Source of the DNA: Dorea sp. CAG:317
Lineage (GTDB): Bacteria > Bacillota > Clostridia > Lachnospirales > Lachnospiraceae
DNA: 14,985 nt
Assembly: GCA_000433535.1 (NCBI GenBank)
Contig: FR892673.1
Span: 157,880-172,864, forward strand
Direction: 5' to 3'
Under the pieces are notes generated by a model. The model ran no database searches. It was given only the letters and a program-made list of their open reading frames with translations, and had not been told where the DNA came from. This document shows positions 7,309 through 13,997 of this stretch, one piece after another. Every line of letters begins with the position of its first letter. Position 1 is the first letter of the stretch. The position numbers and the translations under genes were made by a program.

Positions 7309-8319
7309 ATGGCTTTATTTGAATCATATGAGAGAAGAATTGATAAAATCAATGAAGTATTAGGTAGTTACGGCATTGCTTCTATCGAAGAGGCAGAGAA
7401 AATCACAAAAGATGCCGGACTTGACGTATATAATCAGGTAAAAGGAATTCAGCCAATTTGTTTTGAAAATGCATGCTGGGCATACACAGTAGGTGCAGCA
7501 ATCGCAATCAAAAAAGGTTGTAAGACAGCAGCTGACGCAGCAGCAGCAATCGGTGAAGGACTTCAGGCTTTCTGTATTCCGGGTTCTGTAGCTGACCAGC
7601 GTAAAGTAGGTCTTGGACATGGTAACTTAGGAAAAATGCTTCTGGAAGAAGATACAGATTGTTTCGCATTCCTTGCAGGACACGAGTCATTCGCAGCAGC
7701 TGAGGGTGCAATCGGTATCGCAGAGAAAGCAAACAAGGTTCGTAAGAAACCTCTTCGTGTTATCTTAAATGGTCTTGGAAAAGACGCTGCAAAGATCATT
7801 TCCAGAATCAACGGATTTACATATGTTCAGACAGAGTATGACTACTACACAGGCGAATTAAAAGAAGTTCAGAGAATTGCTTACTCTGACGGACTTCGTT
7901 CTAAAGTAAACTGCTACGGTGCAAATGATGTACGTGAAGGCGTTGCAATCATGCACAAAGAAGGTGTAGACGTATCTATCACAGGTAACTCTACAAACCC
8001 AACACGTTTCCAGCACCCAGTTGCAGGTACATACAAGAAAGAATGTATCGAACAGGGCAAGAAATACTTCTCAGTAGCATCCGGCGGTGGTACAGGACGT
8101 ACACTTCACCCAGATAACATGGCAGCAGGTCCAGCTTCTTACGGTATGACAGATACACTTGGACGTATGCACTCTGATGCACAGTTCGCAGGATCTTCTT
8201 CTGTACCGGCTCACGTAGAGATGATGGGCTTAATCGGTGCAGGTAACAACCCGATGGTTGGTATGACTGTAGCAGTTGCAGTAAGCATCGAGGAAGCAGC
8301 TAAAGAAGGTAAATTCTAA
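7309..8319 (+). CDS. GGGtGRT protein (function unknown)
   Basis: A 336-residue member of the protein family named after its GGGtGRT motif, seen here as GGGTGRT at residues 259-265 in SVASGGGTGRTLHPDNM. Biochemical function is not known to me. Other conserved-looking blocks are QPICFENACWAYTVGAAIAI (48-67), GLQAFCIPGSVADQRKVGLGHGN (84-106, read in parts), LAGHESFAAAEGAIGI (122-137) and ISRINGFTYV (164-173). Cysteines are at 51, 56, 71, 89, 118, 202 and 246, many for a cytoplasmic enzyme. No signal peptide or clear membrane helix is evident. AAGGAGG at 7294-7300 is a near-perfect ribosome binding site. Codon choice (CGT, GGT, AAC, GAA) suggests high expression, as in the preceding NifU-like gene. 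A hairpin follows its stop. A role linked to an Fe-S cluster is inferred from the pairing. Confidence 0.85.
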   Translation: MALFESYERRIDKINEVLGSYGIASIEEAEKITKDAGLDVYNQVKGIQPICFENACWAYTVGAAIAIKKGCKTAADAAAAIGEGLQAFCIPGSVADQRKVGLGHGNLGKMLLEEDTDCFAFLAGHESFAAAEGAIGIAEKANKVRKKPLRVILNGLGKDAAKIISRINGFTYVQTEYDYYTGELKEVQRIAYSDGLRSKVNCYGANDVREGVAIMHKEGVDVSITGNSTNPTRFQHPVAGTYKKECIEQGKKYFSVASGGGTGRTLHPDNMAAGPASYGMTDTLGRMHSDAQFAGSSSVPAHVEMMGLIGAGNNPMVGMTVAVAVSIEEAAKEGKF

Positions 8320-8335
8320 GAAACCCAGTAAAATC

Positions 8336-8380
8336 AAGGGCTATCGTGGTTCGTAATGTTCTGCGATAGCCTTAAATTTT
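8336..8380 (+). terminator. Hairpin terminator after the GGGtGRT gene
   Basis: GGCTATCGTGG (8339-8349) pairs with CTGCGATAGCC (8361-8371) over 11 base pairs, two of them G-U, around an 11-base loop. CTTAAATTTT follows. It begins about 17 bases after the stop codon. The U tract is interrupted, so this may be a weak terminator. It also borders the repeat at 8386 and could mark the edge of the inserted segment. Confidence 0.55.
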
Positions 8381-8385
8381 GCCAC

Positions 8386-8408
8386 GTAGCACACACGAGG
8401 TAGCACAC
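8386..8408. repeat. Short direct repeat, possible integration scar
   Basis: GTAGCACAC occurs at 8386-8394 and again at 8400-8408, 14 bases apart, and the pair lies between two AAATTTT blocks (8374-8380 and 8409-8415). It sits at the boundary between the well-kept GGGtGRT operon and the AT-rich region of gene relics. Such short paired repeats are compatible with recombinase arm or core sites, but no integrase is present to test this. Confidence 0.35.
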
Positions 8409-8473
8409 AAATTTTAGAGCATATAAAAGGGCATCTGCAATTAACAGACATTCTATTATTTACAGACTTTTCT

Positions 8474-9087
8474 TCATAGTCTCACAATTTTTGCATTTTC
8501 ATCCGGCAATTCAATTCCCATATATAAATAATTATGAGCTTTCTCATAGAGATTATCACATATAAATATACATGCACTTTTTTGCTTTTCCTGTATTTCT
8601 GAATAGCATTTTATAATGAACATTTTCTTCTTTAACTATTTCACCAGTTCTTTTTTAGAAACATATTTTACAGAAATACCATCATTATATAATTTTCTAC
8701 GAAGTTTTTTTGGATAAAGAAATATAATTTTTTTGTTTTTCTTTGCAAAAACCAACAATTCGTTTATCTTATCAATCTTATTTCTTGCTTTGTCAATCAA
8801 ATACTTATCGCCTCTTATTCTGGCACGTTTATATTCTTTTTGTGCAGAATTTGCAACTTTTTTCAAATGATTTATTTCTTGTAAATAAGAGCGTGTTCCA
8901 TAATTAAATTCAAGACAAATAATATCTCTTGTAGATTCATCTTTTCAAGTAATTAACTCATTGTCTTCTAAAAAATCTTTAAACAAACTATTTGAAAACA
9001 TTGCATTTTTATATTCATAATGATCACGCAATCCTAAATTATATTCATAGAGGTTTAAATTGTTTTAGAAGAATTTTAATATTTCAT
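8474..9087 (-). pseudogene. Decayed mobile-element-type gene, possibly RdRP-like family
   Basis: Three minus-strand reading frames join into one continuous protein-like sequence. Frame one runs from about 9064 with LYEYNLGLRDHYEYKNAM..., passes an in-frame TGA at 8947-8945, and continues as KDESTRDIICLEFNYG... and the lysine-rich HLKKVANSAQKEYKRARI... stretch. A slip at a T6 run (8651-8656 on the plus strand) leads to TGEIVKEENVHYKML..TGKAKK. A second slip at the T6 run 8578-8583 leads to SACIFICDNLYEKAHNYLYM and GIELPDENAKIV, ending at a TGA at 8476-8474. The far 5' end (9065-9087) is uncertain. From memory this resembles the N-terminal part of a Firmicutes mobile-element protein family sometimes annotated as RNA-dependent RNA polymerase-like; this name is tentative. 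The gene is 3'-truncated as well as frameshifted. The longest intact stretch is 76 codons (8636-8866). Confidence 0.6.
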
Positions 9088-9224
9088 ATAATGATTATTG
9101 GATTAGGTGTGTGAGTGGCCGGTGGTAATTTGTAGTTATTATAGAATTAAAAATTTAAAAAAATATTTTATGATAGAAGTGTTGGTAAGTTTTATATTTA
9201 TTTATGTAGAAATGTCCTAGTATG

Positions 9225-9233
9225 TGATATAAT
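9225..9233 (+). promoter_or_regulatory. Extended -10 promoter of the decayed gene at 9259
   Basis: TGATATAAT is a perfect extended -10 (TG-n-TATAAT) placed 25 bases before the ATG of the downstream relic. No good -35 is visible. The rest of 9088-9224 is AT-rich with no recognisable feature. Confidence 0.45.
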
Positions 9234-9258
9234 ATAAAAAAATGTGAGGTAGAATGTT

Positions 9259-9611
9259 ATGAATCTTCATGATTAATTAAAGCAAGTAACTAAGACAAAA
9301 GAGGAAGTTTACGCTAAAGAATATCGGGAAGGATATAAAGATTCTTATGACGGATGTAAATTTGTGGTAGAAAAAATAAGAAAAGAGTTTTTGAGACGTG
9401 CAGAAAAGTTTGGAATAAAGGCAGGTATGATGGCTTTATAAAAAGAATGACTGAGTTTGCTGAAGAGGATGGGGTTTCTTTTTGTATTGAATATAATTTT
9501 TTACAAGGAACATACTATAAGTTTCATAGAGATAATAAGTTGTGTTTCCCTTGTAATAGAGTCGATTATGATCCTTTTGGTTTTCACATTAGGTGTTGGG
9601 TTGAATATTAA
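9259..9611 (+). pseudogene. Decayed gene of unknown function
   Basis: The ATG at 9259 has a GTGAGG nine bases upstream and starts MNLHD, then hits TAA at 9274-9276. The same frame resumes at once as LKQVTKTKEEVYAKEYREGY and on to EFLRRAEKF, ending at 9441. A one-base shift, most likely near the AAAA at 9404-9407, leads into a second frame reading WNKGRYDGFIKRMTEFAEED, then GVSFCIEYNFLQGTYYKF and DYDPFGFHIRCWVEY, ending with TAA at 9609-9611. Restoring one stop and one frameshift gives a protein of about 117 residues: a charged helical N-terminal half and a C-terminal half rich in Tyr, Phe and Cys. I do not recognise the family. It lies head to head with the other relic and is equally AT-rich, so both probably came with the same element. 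Confidence 0.55.
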
Positions 9612-9651
9612 TTGATAAAATTATTAGATTTTATACAGGAGGAATAAGAAT

Positions 9652-10383
9652 ATGAGTAAACCAAGAATTGGGATTACTGCTAACATTGAAATTATGGAAG
9701 CTGGTGCACACCCGGGGATGTATCGAGCGTTTATTAACTATGATTATGTGGAGGCAGTAGAAGATGCGGGGGGTGTGCCTGTGTTGCTTCCGGTGGTTTC
9801 TGATTTGGAAAATGTGAAAATACAAATGGAGAGCTTGGATGGAGTGATTCTGGCAGGAGGATACGATATTGACCCTTTTCTATATAAGGAAGAACCGATT
9901 CAAGGCATTGGGTTTTCATTGAGTGAAGTAGATTGCTTTTATTTTGCCGTAATTGCGGAGGCAGATAGAAGGAAAATCCCGGTTTTTGGAATTTGTAAAG
10001 GCCTTCAGGCGATGAATGTGGCGTTTGGTGGTAGTCTCTACCAGGATCTCGTATCGCAAAAAGAAAATGCATTGCGTCACGTGCAACTTACACCTCGATA
10101 TCATGGTTGTCATGAAATTCAAATTGAGAAAGGTAGTTTTATTTACGGTATATTAGGTGAGAATGCAAGAGTAAATTCGTATCATCACCAGAGCGTGAAA
10201 TCAGTGGCTAAGGGATTTGCAGTAACAGCGAAAACTATGGACGGGATTGTTGAGGCGCTGGAGAGAGAGAATGGGACTTTCATGGTCGGAGTACAATGGC
10301 ATCCAGAAATGATGGCAAAATTTGGCGATGAAAGTATGAAAAAATTGTTTGTCCGTTTTGTGAATATATGTCGGGGGAAATAG
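9652..10383 (+). CDS. Gamma-glutamyl-gamma-aminobutyrate hydrolase family protein (class I GATase-like)
   Basis: A 243-residue class I glutamine amidotransferase-fold hydrolase (peptidase C26, PuuD-like). Family members cleave gamma-glutamyl bonds, for example in gamma-glutamyl-GABA during putrescine breakdown. The nucleophile elbow is FGICKGLQAMNV (112-123) with Cys115 as nucleophile, and the catalytic His217 and Glu219 lie in VQWHPEMM (214-221). The N-terminus KPRIGITAN, the GGVPVLLP segment (40-47) and the DGVILAGGYDIDP strand (63-75) are typical. The ATG at 9652 has AGGAGG at 9637-9642. The gene follows the relic region by 40 bases and has no partner genes for putrescine catabolism here, so its substrate is open. 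It is more AT-rich than the operon at 6576 and could have arrived with the adjacent foreign segment, though it is intact. Confidence 0.9.
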   Translation: MSKPRIGITANIEIMEAGAHPGMYRAFINYDYVEAVEDAGGVPVLLPVVSDLENVKIQMESLDGVILAGGYDIDPFLYKEEPIQGIGFSLSEVDCFYFAVIAEADRRKIPVFGICKGLQAMNVAFGGSLYQDLVSQKENALRHVQLTPRYHGCHEIQIEKGSFIYGILGENARVNSYHHQSVKSVAKGFAVTAKTMDGIVEALERENGTFMVGVQWHPEMMAKFGDESMKKLFVRFVNICRGK

Positions 10384-10387
10384 AGAT

Positions 10388-10433
10388 ATAAGAGAGAGCA
10401 TTGCGTTAATGACGGTACTCTCTCTTAATATAT
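10388..10433. terminator. Bidirectional hairpin between convergent genes
   Basis: AAGAGAGAG (10390-10398) pairs perfectly with CTCTCTCTT (10418-10426), and an inner CATT/AATG stem extends it. It lies in the 65-base gap between the convergent hydrolase and PLD genes. Flanks are A/T-rich on both sides but without a clean U tract. Confidence 0.55.
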
Positions 10434-10448
10434 AGAGTATTTGTTTTG

Positions 10449-11873
10449 CTACAAAAATCTTCTGATTGGAATTACGAGAATTCTTAAAATACTGTAGAAG
10501 GTTTTTTTTCCAACACTCAATTTCTTTTCTTTATAATTTTCTCCGTATTGGTAGGTGCCGTTTTCCATCACTTTACTGCAAGTTTTGTCGTGTTCTGCTT
10601 CTTTGCGGATCAGGGCATTTAGTTCCGGACAGTCCACAGCAAGCATCAGCTCGGTATCCTGATAGGTGCTTCGCATATCTAAGTTGTAGGAACCTAAGAT
10701 GGTCATGCGATCATCAATCATCACAGCTTTCGTGTGGCAGGAGTGAGGCGCCATATATTCATATACTTTTGCGCCGGTTGCCCATATATTTTTCTTATGA
10801 TTGAGATAATCGGTACATCCCCACGGATTGGCACCCTTTGCTACATCGTTTGTAATGATTTCCACGGAAATATCTTTTTCCTTTAATGTTGTGAGGTCGT
10901 CATACATTTCTTTCCCGCAGATAATGTAAGGTGTATAAATAGTCGCCTGCTTTCCAGTCATGAGAAGCTGATGTATACTGTACCACATCTGAGGTTCCTT
11001 ATTTCCGGTATTGATCGGATTAGAGAGAAGGGATACCTTATTTGTCTCCAGTGTGAGCGCTTCCCAGTCCCATTCTTCTCTTGTGGAAGGGTATTGCTCT
11101 GCAAGTTTATCATATTGTTTCTTGAGTTTGACATCACAGCTTTTCACTTTATCTGTCATTTTCCTGCAGGAGAAGTTCTTGCTGTCTTTCAGTGCCCATA
11201 TATTTTCAAAATAAGAGCGAAGCTGATAAAGGGATGAATGTTCGTCTTTTGTTGTTTCGTATACAAAGAGTTCGCGGTCAACATTTTGAGCGGAAGTGTA
11301 ATCTCCAAGGAATAGATTGTTGCTGTTTCTTCCGCCGAGCAGGAACATTTTTTCATCTACGATCATATATTTGTCATGGAGGCGCGCCTGCATTTTCCAA
11401 GGCTTCAGGAAATTGATCGGATTATAGATGCGAATCTCTAAATTTTTGTGAGAAGCAGCTGCCTGAAACCACGGACTTGTTCGGACATCCAGAAATCCGC
11501 TGGTGCCGTCAATGATGAGCCGTACAGATACGCCCCGGTCTGCAGCGTGGATGAGGGAACTCAATAACTCTCTTCCGGCGCGGTCATCGTTAAAATCAAA
11601 AGTGGACAAAATAATTTCTTTTTGCGCTTCTTCGATCATGCGAAGGCGGTATTTCAGAGCGTCTGTATTGTCGTTTATGTAAGCAATTCGTTCTGTTCCG
11701 GCGATCGGGCTGTAAAAATTCATTGCCTTAAAGCTGTGTTTGAAGTCTTCCTTTACCTTTTTATGCGGAATATAAGGGATGACCAAAGCGGCAATGTACA
11801 GCAAAACCAATGAGAAAAGTACCTTTTTCCATGTGAAATGAAATTTTCCTAAAAATGAAATTTTTTCTTGCAT
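10449..11873 (-). CDS. Membrane-anchored phospholipase D/cardiolipin synthase-like protein
   Basis: A 474-residue PLD-superfamily protein. One membrane helix near residues 15-35 (VLFSLVLLYIAALVIPYI) anchors two PLD repeats. The first HKD motif is His166-x-Lys168-x4-Asp173 (LHDKYMIVD, then GGRNSNN), and the second is His380-x-Lys382-x4-Asp387 (CHTKAVMIDD, then GSYNLDMRS). Both are complete, so the enzyme should be catalytically able. Family activities include cardiolipin synthesis from two phosphatidylglycerols and other phosphatidyl transfers. It has one N-terminal helix, whereas typical cardiolipin synthases have two, so the exact reaction is uncertain. The second ATG (11873) is chosen because AAAGGA lies 7 bases upstream; the in-frame ATG at 11888 has no ribosome binding site and would overlap a candidate promoter end. 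It is convergent with the hydrolase and divergent from the next gene. Confidence 0.87.
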   Translation of the reverse strand: MQEKISFLGKFHFTWKKVLFSLVLLYIAALVIPYIPHKKVKEDFKHSFKAMNFYSPIAGTERIAYINDNTDALKYRLRMIEEAQKEIILSTFDFNDDRAGRELLSSLIHAADRGVSVRLIIDGTSGFLDVRTSPWFQAAASHKNLEIRIYNPINFLKPWKMQARLHDKYMIVDEKMFLLGGRNSNNLFLGDYTSAQNVDRELFVYETTKDEHSSLYQLRSYFENIWALKDSKNFSCRKMTDKVKSCDVKLKKQYDKLAEQYPSTREEWDWEALTLETNKVSLLSNPINTGNKEPQMWYSIHQLLMTGKQATIYTPYIICGKEMYDDLTTLKEKDISVEIITNDVAKGANPWGCTDYLNHKKNIWATGAKVYEYMAPHSCHTKAVMIDDRMTILGSYNLDMRSTYQDTELMLAVDCPELNALIRKEAEHDKTCSKVMENGTYQYGENYKEKKLSVGKKTFYSILRILVIPIRRFL

Positions 11874-11888
11874 GTCTTTTCCTTTCAT

Positions 11889-11916
11889 AGTATAGTAAGG
11901 ATATTTCTTAAGTAAA
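11889..11916 (-). promoter_or_regulatory. Candidate promoter of the PLD-like gene
   Basis: On the minus strand, TTTACT (11916-11911) and TATACT (11894-11889) are 16 bases apart. The implied start near 11882 would leave an unusually short leader that cuts into the AAAGGA site, so this call is weak. Confidence 0.25.
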
Positions 11917-11929
11917 TGTATGTTTTAAA

Positions 11930-11935
11930 TATAAT
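11930..11935 (+). promoter_or_regulatory. -10 element before the PF06541-like gene
   Basis: A perfect TATAAT with no clear -35. If used, transcription starts near 11942. That supports the downstream TTG start at 11970 (GGGAG and GGGA sites at 11954-11963) over the ATG at 11916, which would lie upstream of the transcript. Confidence 0.35.
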
Positions 11936-11969
11936 GACAATGTTAGCACAGACGGGAGTGGGAATTCAA

Positions 11970-12758
11970 TTGACAATCTATTACATATTTATAAATTTTT
12001 TCTTATATAGTTTTATCGGGTGGTGTGCAGAAGTTGCATTTGCAGCATTAAAAGAGCGAAAATTCGTAAACCGTGGCTTTTTAAACGGACCGTTGTGTCC
12101 GGTGTATGGAATTGGTGTCACGGCTGTTGTTATGCTCATGCATCCATTCAAAGAACAATTATTTCTTCTTTACATATTATCGGCTGTTCTTGTAACCGTA
12201 TTGGAATGGCTGACAGGTTTTCTGTTAGAAGTGCTGTTTCATCATAAATGGTGGGACTACAGCGGTATGCCACTGAATCTGAATGGATATGTATGCCTGC
12301 CGTTTTCACTTTTGTGGGGAGCGGCATGTGTATTTATTGTGAAGGTACTGCATCCGTTGATCTTCAAAGCTTACTCTTTGATACCGTTATGGCTTGGTAT
12401 TGTGATACTCATCATCTGTGGAATTGAGTTAGTGGCTGATCTTTGCGTGACAGTATCCGGAATTCTCAAGATCAACAAGAAGCTGGAGATGATGGAAGAG
12501 ATTGCGGCAGAACTGCATCGCTTGTCAGACCAGATGGGAGAGAATATTTACCAGAATGTGATGGAGGGCGTAGAACGGCAGGAAGCGCTCAAGAAGAAGA
12601 GAGAAGAGTATCAGCAAAAATACGCACATTATCTGGAACATTCATCACAGACCGGCAGACGTATGCTGCGCGCGTTTCCCAAGATGCAGTCCAAGCTTCA
12701 TCATGAGATTTGGGAAGAACTTCGCGAAAAGCATGATCATTTACATAGAAAAAAATAG
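11970..12758 (+). CDS. Putative ABC-transporter type IV permease-like membrane protein (PF06541 type)
   Basis: An integral membrane protein with the hallmark start of the PF06541 (CmpB-like, putative ABC-transporter type IV) family: YSFIGWCAEV followed by KFVNRGFLNGPLCPVYG. About five hydrophobic segments follow, with EWLTGFLLEVLFHHKWWDYS and NLNGYVCLPFSLLWG, both conserved-looking in this family. The last 90 or so residues are a charged, probably coiled-coil cytoplasmic tail ending in a His/Lys-rich stretch. The true transport role and partner ATPase are unknown; no ATPase gene is nearby. The start is uncertain. TTG at 11970 has a good GGGAG/GGGA site and gives MTIYYIFINFFLYSFIGWC, whereas the ATG at 11916 lacks a ribosome binding site and adds 18 residues. 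It is divergent from the PLD-like gene. Confidence 0.8.
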   Translation: MTIYYIFINFFLYSFIGWCAEVAFAALKERKFVNRGFLNGPLCPVYGIGVTAVVMLMHPFKEQLFLLYILSAVLVTVLEWLTGFLLEVLFHHKWWDYSGMPLNLNGYVCLPFSLLWGAACVFIVKVLHPLIFKAYSLIPLWLGIVILIICGIELVADLCVTVSGILKINKKLEMMEEIAAELHRLSDQMGENIYQNVMEGVERQEALKKKREEYQQKYAHYLEHSSQTGRRMLRAFPKMQSKLHHEIWEELREKHDHLHRKK

Positions 12759-12768
12759 GAAAAATCAT

Positions 12769-12806
12769 AAAGTGGCGGAATTGTATCATGGTTCTGCCAT
12801 TTTTTA
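12769..12806 (+). terminator. Intrinsic terminator after the PF06541-like gene
   Basis: AAAGTGGCGGAA (12769-12780) pairs with TTCTGCCATTTT (12792-12803), 12 base pairs with two G-U, around an 11-base loop. It ends in a run of six T (12800-12805). The core TGGCGGAA recurs in the hairpin at 13998. Confidence 0.8.
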
Positions 12807-12808
12807 TA

Positions 12809-12857
12809 TTGACTAATATCGACAACCAATATAATATGAATATATAGATAACCGATA
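12809..12857 (+). promoter_or_regulatory. padR promoter with paired operator-like repeats
   Basis: TTGACT (12809-12814) precedes TATAAT (12830-12835) by 15 bases, or TAATAT (12832-12837) by 17. GACAACCAATA (12821-12831) and GATAACCGATA (12847-12857) are direct repeats sharing 9 of 11 bases, 26 bases apart, on either side of the -10. That is a natural place for autorepression by the PadR protein encoded just downstream. Confidence 0.5.
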
Positions 12858-12873
12858 GAAGGAGGTGAAGAAA

Positions 12874-13212
12874 ATGGCTGTAAGCAGAAATCTTGTTTCA
12901 GGGAATACGACAATGCTTCTTTTGCAAATGCTGTCACAGAAGGATATGTACGGCTACGAAATGATTGAGACATTATCGGAACGCTCGAATAATGTGTTTG
13001 AACTGAAGGTGGGAACATTATATCCCTTGCTTCACAGTCTCGTTCAGTCCGGATATTTAACCTGTTATGAGGAAGAGGTGAATGGGAAGGTTCGAAAATA
13101 CTATCAGATCACGCGGGATGGGAGAGTCTACCATGAAAAGCTGGTGAAAGAGTGGAGAACTTACGCCAATGCAGTGTCGGGAATGATAGGTGGTGAGTGT
13201 TATGAAAGCTGA
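12874..13212 (+). CDS. PadR-family transcriptional regulator
   Basis: A 112-residue PadR-type winged-helix repressor, the usual length of the short PadR subfamily. The sequence shows the typical order: SGNTTMLLLQMLSQKDMYGYEMIETL (9-34, read in parts), the recognition-helix and wing region FELKVGTLYPLLHSLVQSGYL, then EEEVNGKVRKYYQITRDGR. The C-terminal helix (about 88-112) would form the dimer arm. The ATG at 12874 has a perfect AAGGAGG at 12859-12865. A GTG at 12865 would overlap that site and is less likely. The stop overlaps the next gene by 11 bases, so the pair is probably translationally coupled, the common arrangement of a short PadR with a DUF1700/HAAS membrane protein. The regulator likely represses its own operon through the repeats upstream; its ligand is unknown. 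Confidence 0.92.
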   Translation: MAVSRNLVSGNTTMLLLQMLSQKDMYGYEMIETLSERSNNVFELKVGTLYPLLHSLVQSGYLTCYEEEVNGKVRKYYQITRDGRVYHEKLVKEWRTYANAVSGMIGGECYES

Positions 13213-13996
13213 AGAATATTTGAAAGAAATGTCGAAGGAAGTTCATAACCGTGATGTGCGGGATTGTATCATACAGGAGTATCGGGATCACTTAGATGAT
13301 GCAATTGAAGCATTGATGGAAAAGGGGATGAGCGAAGCCGAAGCGGAGGAGGAGGCGGTCCGGCAAATGGGAGATCCGGAAGTGGCAGGAAGAGATATGG
13401 GACGTCTGTACAGTAAGGTGCTGGATTATAAGATGCTGTTCTTTTTCTGGGGGATGGGGATTTTCGGGTGTCTCGCCTTCTGGGCATCTTCGGATTCGTG
13501 GGATACCGAGCCCATCTCGCTTGGTTTGTTTGATGGAATGCCGGAGACAATTTTTCATATTTTCGGCTTGACGCTGTTGATGTTCGGGCTTTTCTGGTCA
13601 GGAGTAGAAAAATGGGTAAATGTTGGAACATTTTACGCATGGGCAAAGAACTGGCATGGTGGCGGCATTGTGAATAGTGCAGTTATGCTCATACTTGGAA
13701 TTATGTTCTTAAGTCAGGGGCAGAAGGTTTCTTTTATGGTCTTTCTTGTTGTCGCTGTTTCGCTTTTCCAGCTTCTGGAGCGTGCATTGATTGAGCTGTA
13801 CCGACAGAAGAAGGAGAGAGAACTTTTGTGGAAGATCGGCTATGCCAAGACTTCTATTTTCCCTTATAAAGGGGAAGGAGAGGTTGGCGGAAGGAAGAGA
13901 AAAGTGATTGCGGAAGATGGGATGGAAATCCCACAAGGAGCTCCGATCATGGTCATCGGACTGGAAGGAATGAAGCCGATTGTGGCCAGAATTTAA
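13202..13996 (+). CDS. HAAS/DUF1700-like membrane protein with NfeD-like C-terminal domain
   Basis: A 264-residue membrane protein. Residues 1-72 resemble the HAAS/DUF1700 helical module that commonly accompanies PadR: MKAEEYLKEM, then CIIQEYRDHLDDAIEALMEKG, then AEEEAVRQMGDPEVAG, all acidic helices. Four hydrophobic segments follow at about 77-95, 115-133, 157-171 and 175-192. Residues 209-264 look like an NfeD-type OB-fold: GYAKTSIFPYKGEGEVGGRK, then EDGMEIPQGAPIMVIGLEGMKPIVAR, matching the spacing of glycines in NfeD proteins. The ATG at 13202 gives the family N-terminus; AGGTGGTGAG just upstream serves for ribosome binding. NfeD proteins usually act with stomatin/flotillin-like proteins in membrane domains, but no such partner is in the window. 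Its regulation probably follows the PadR promoter. The NfeD assignment is by eye and rests on pattern only. Confidence 0.78.
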   Translation: MKAEEYLKEMSKEVHNRDVRDCIIQEYRDHLDDAIEALMEKGMSEAEAEEEAVRQMGDPEVAGRDMGRLYSKVLDYKMLFFFWGMGIFGCLAFWASSDSWDTEPISLGLFDGMPETIFHIFGLTLLMFGLFWSGVEKWVNVGTFYAWAKNWHGGGIVNSAVMLILGIMFLSQGQKVSFMVFLVVAVSLFQLLERALIELYRQKKERELLWKIGYAKTSIFPYKGEGEVGGRKRKVIAEDGMEIPQGAPIMVIGLEGMKPIVARI

Positions 13997-13997
13997 A

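Noticed and set aside
8636..8866. Stand-alone 76-residue lysine-rich small protein on the minus strand
   Set aside because: Its frame continues as coherent protein sequence on the far side of the TGA and past its 3' end in another frame; it is a fragment of a larger pseudogene.
8945..8947. In-frame TGA in the minus-strand relic, possibly read as Trp or selenocysteine
   Set aside because: The same gene has two further frameshifts and a truncated end, and no selenocysteine hairpin is evident, so simple decay explains it better.
9088..9224. AT-rich runs that might be an origin or CRISPR leader
   Set aside because: No repeated units, DnaA boxes or spacers are visible; it is simply low-complexity sequence between two relic genes.
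11970..11975. Perfect TTGACA that could be a -35 element
   Set aside because: It lies at or inside the start of the PF06541-like gene and has no -10 at suitable spacing pointing to a downstream gene.
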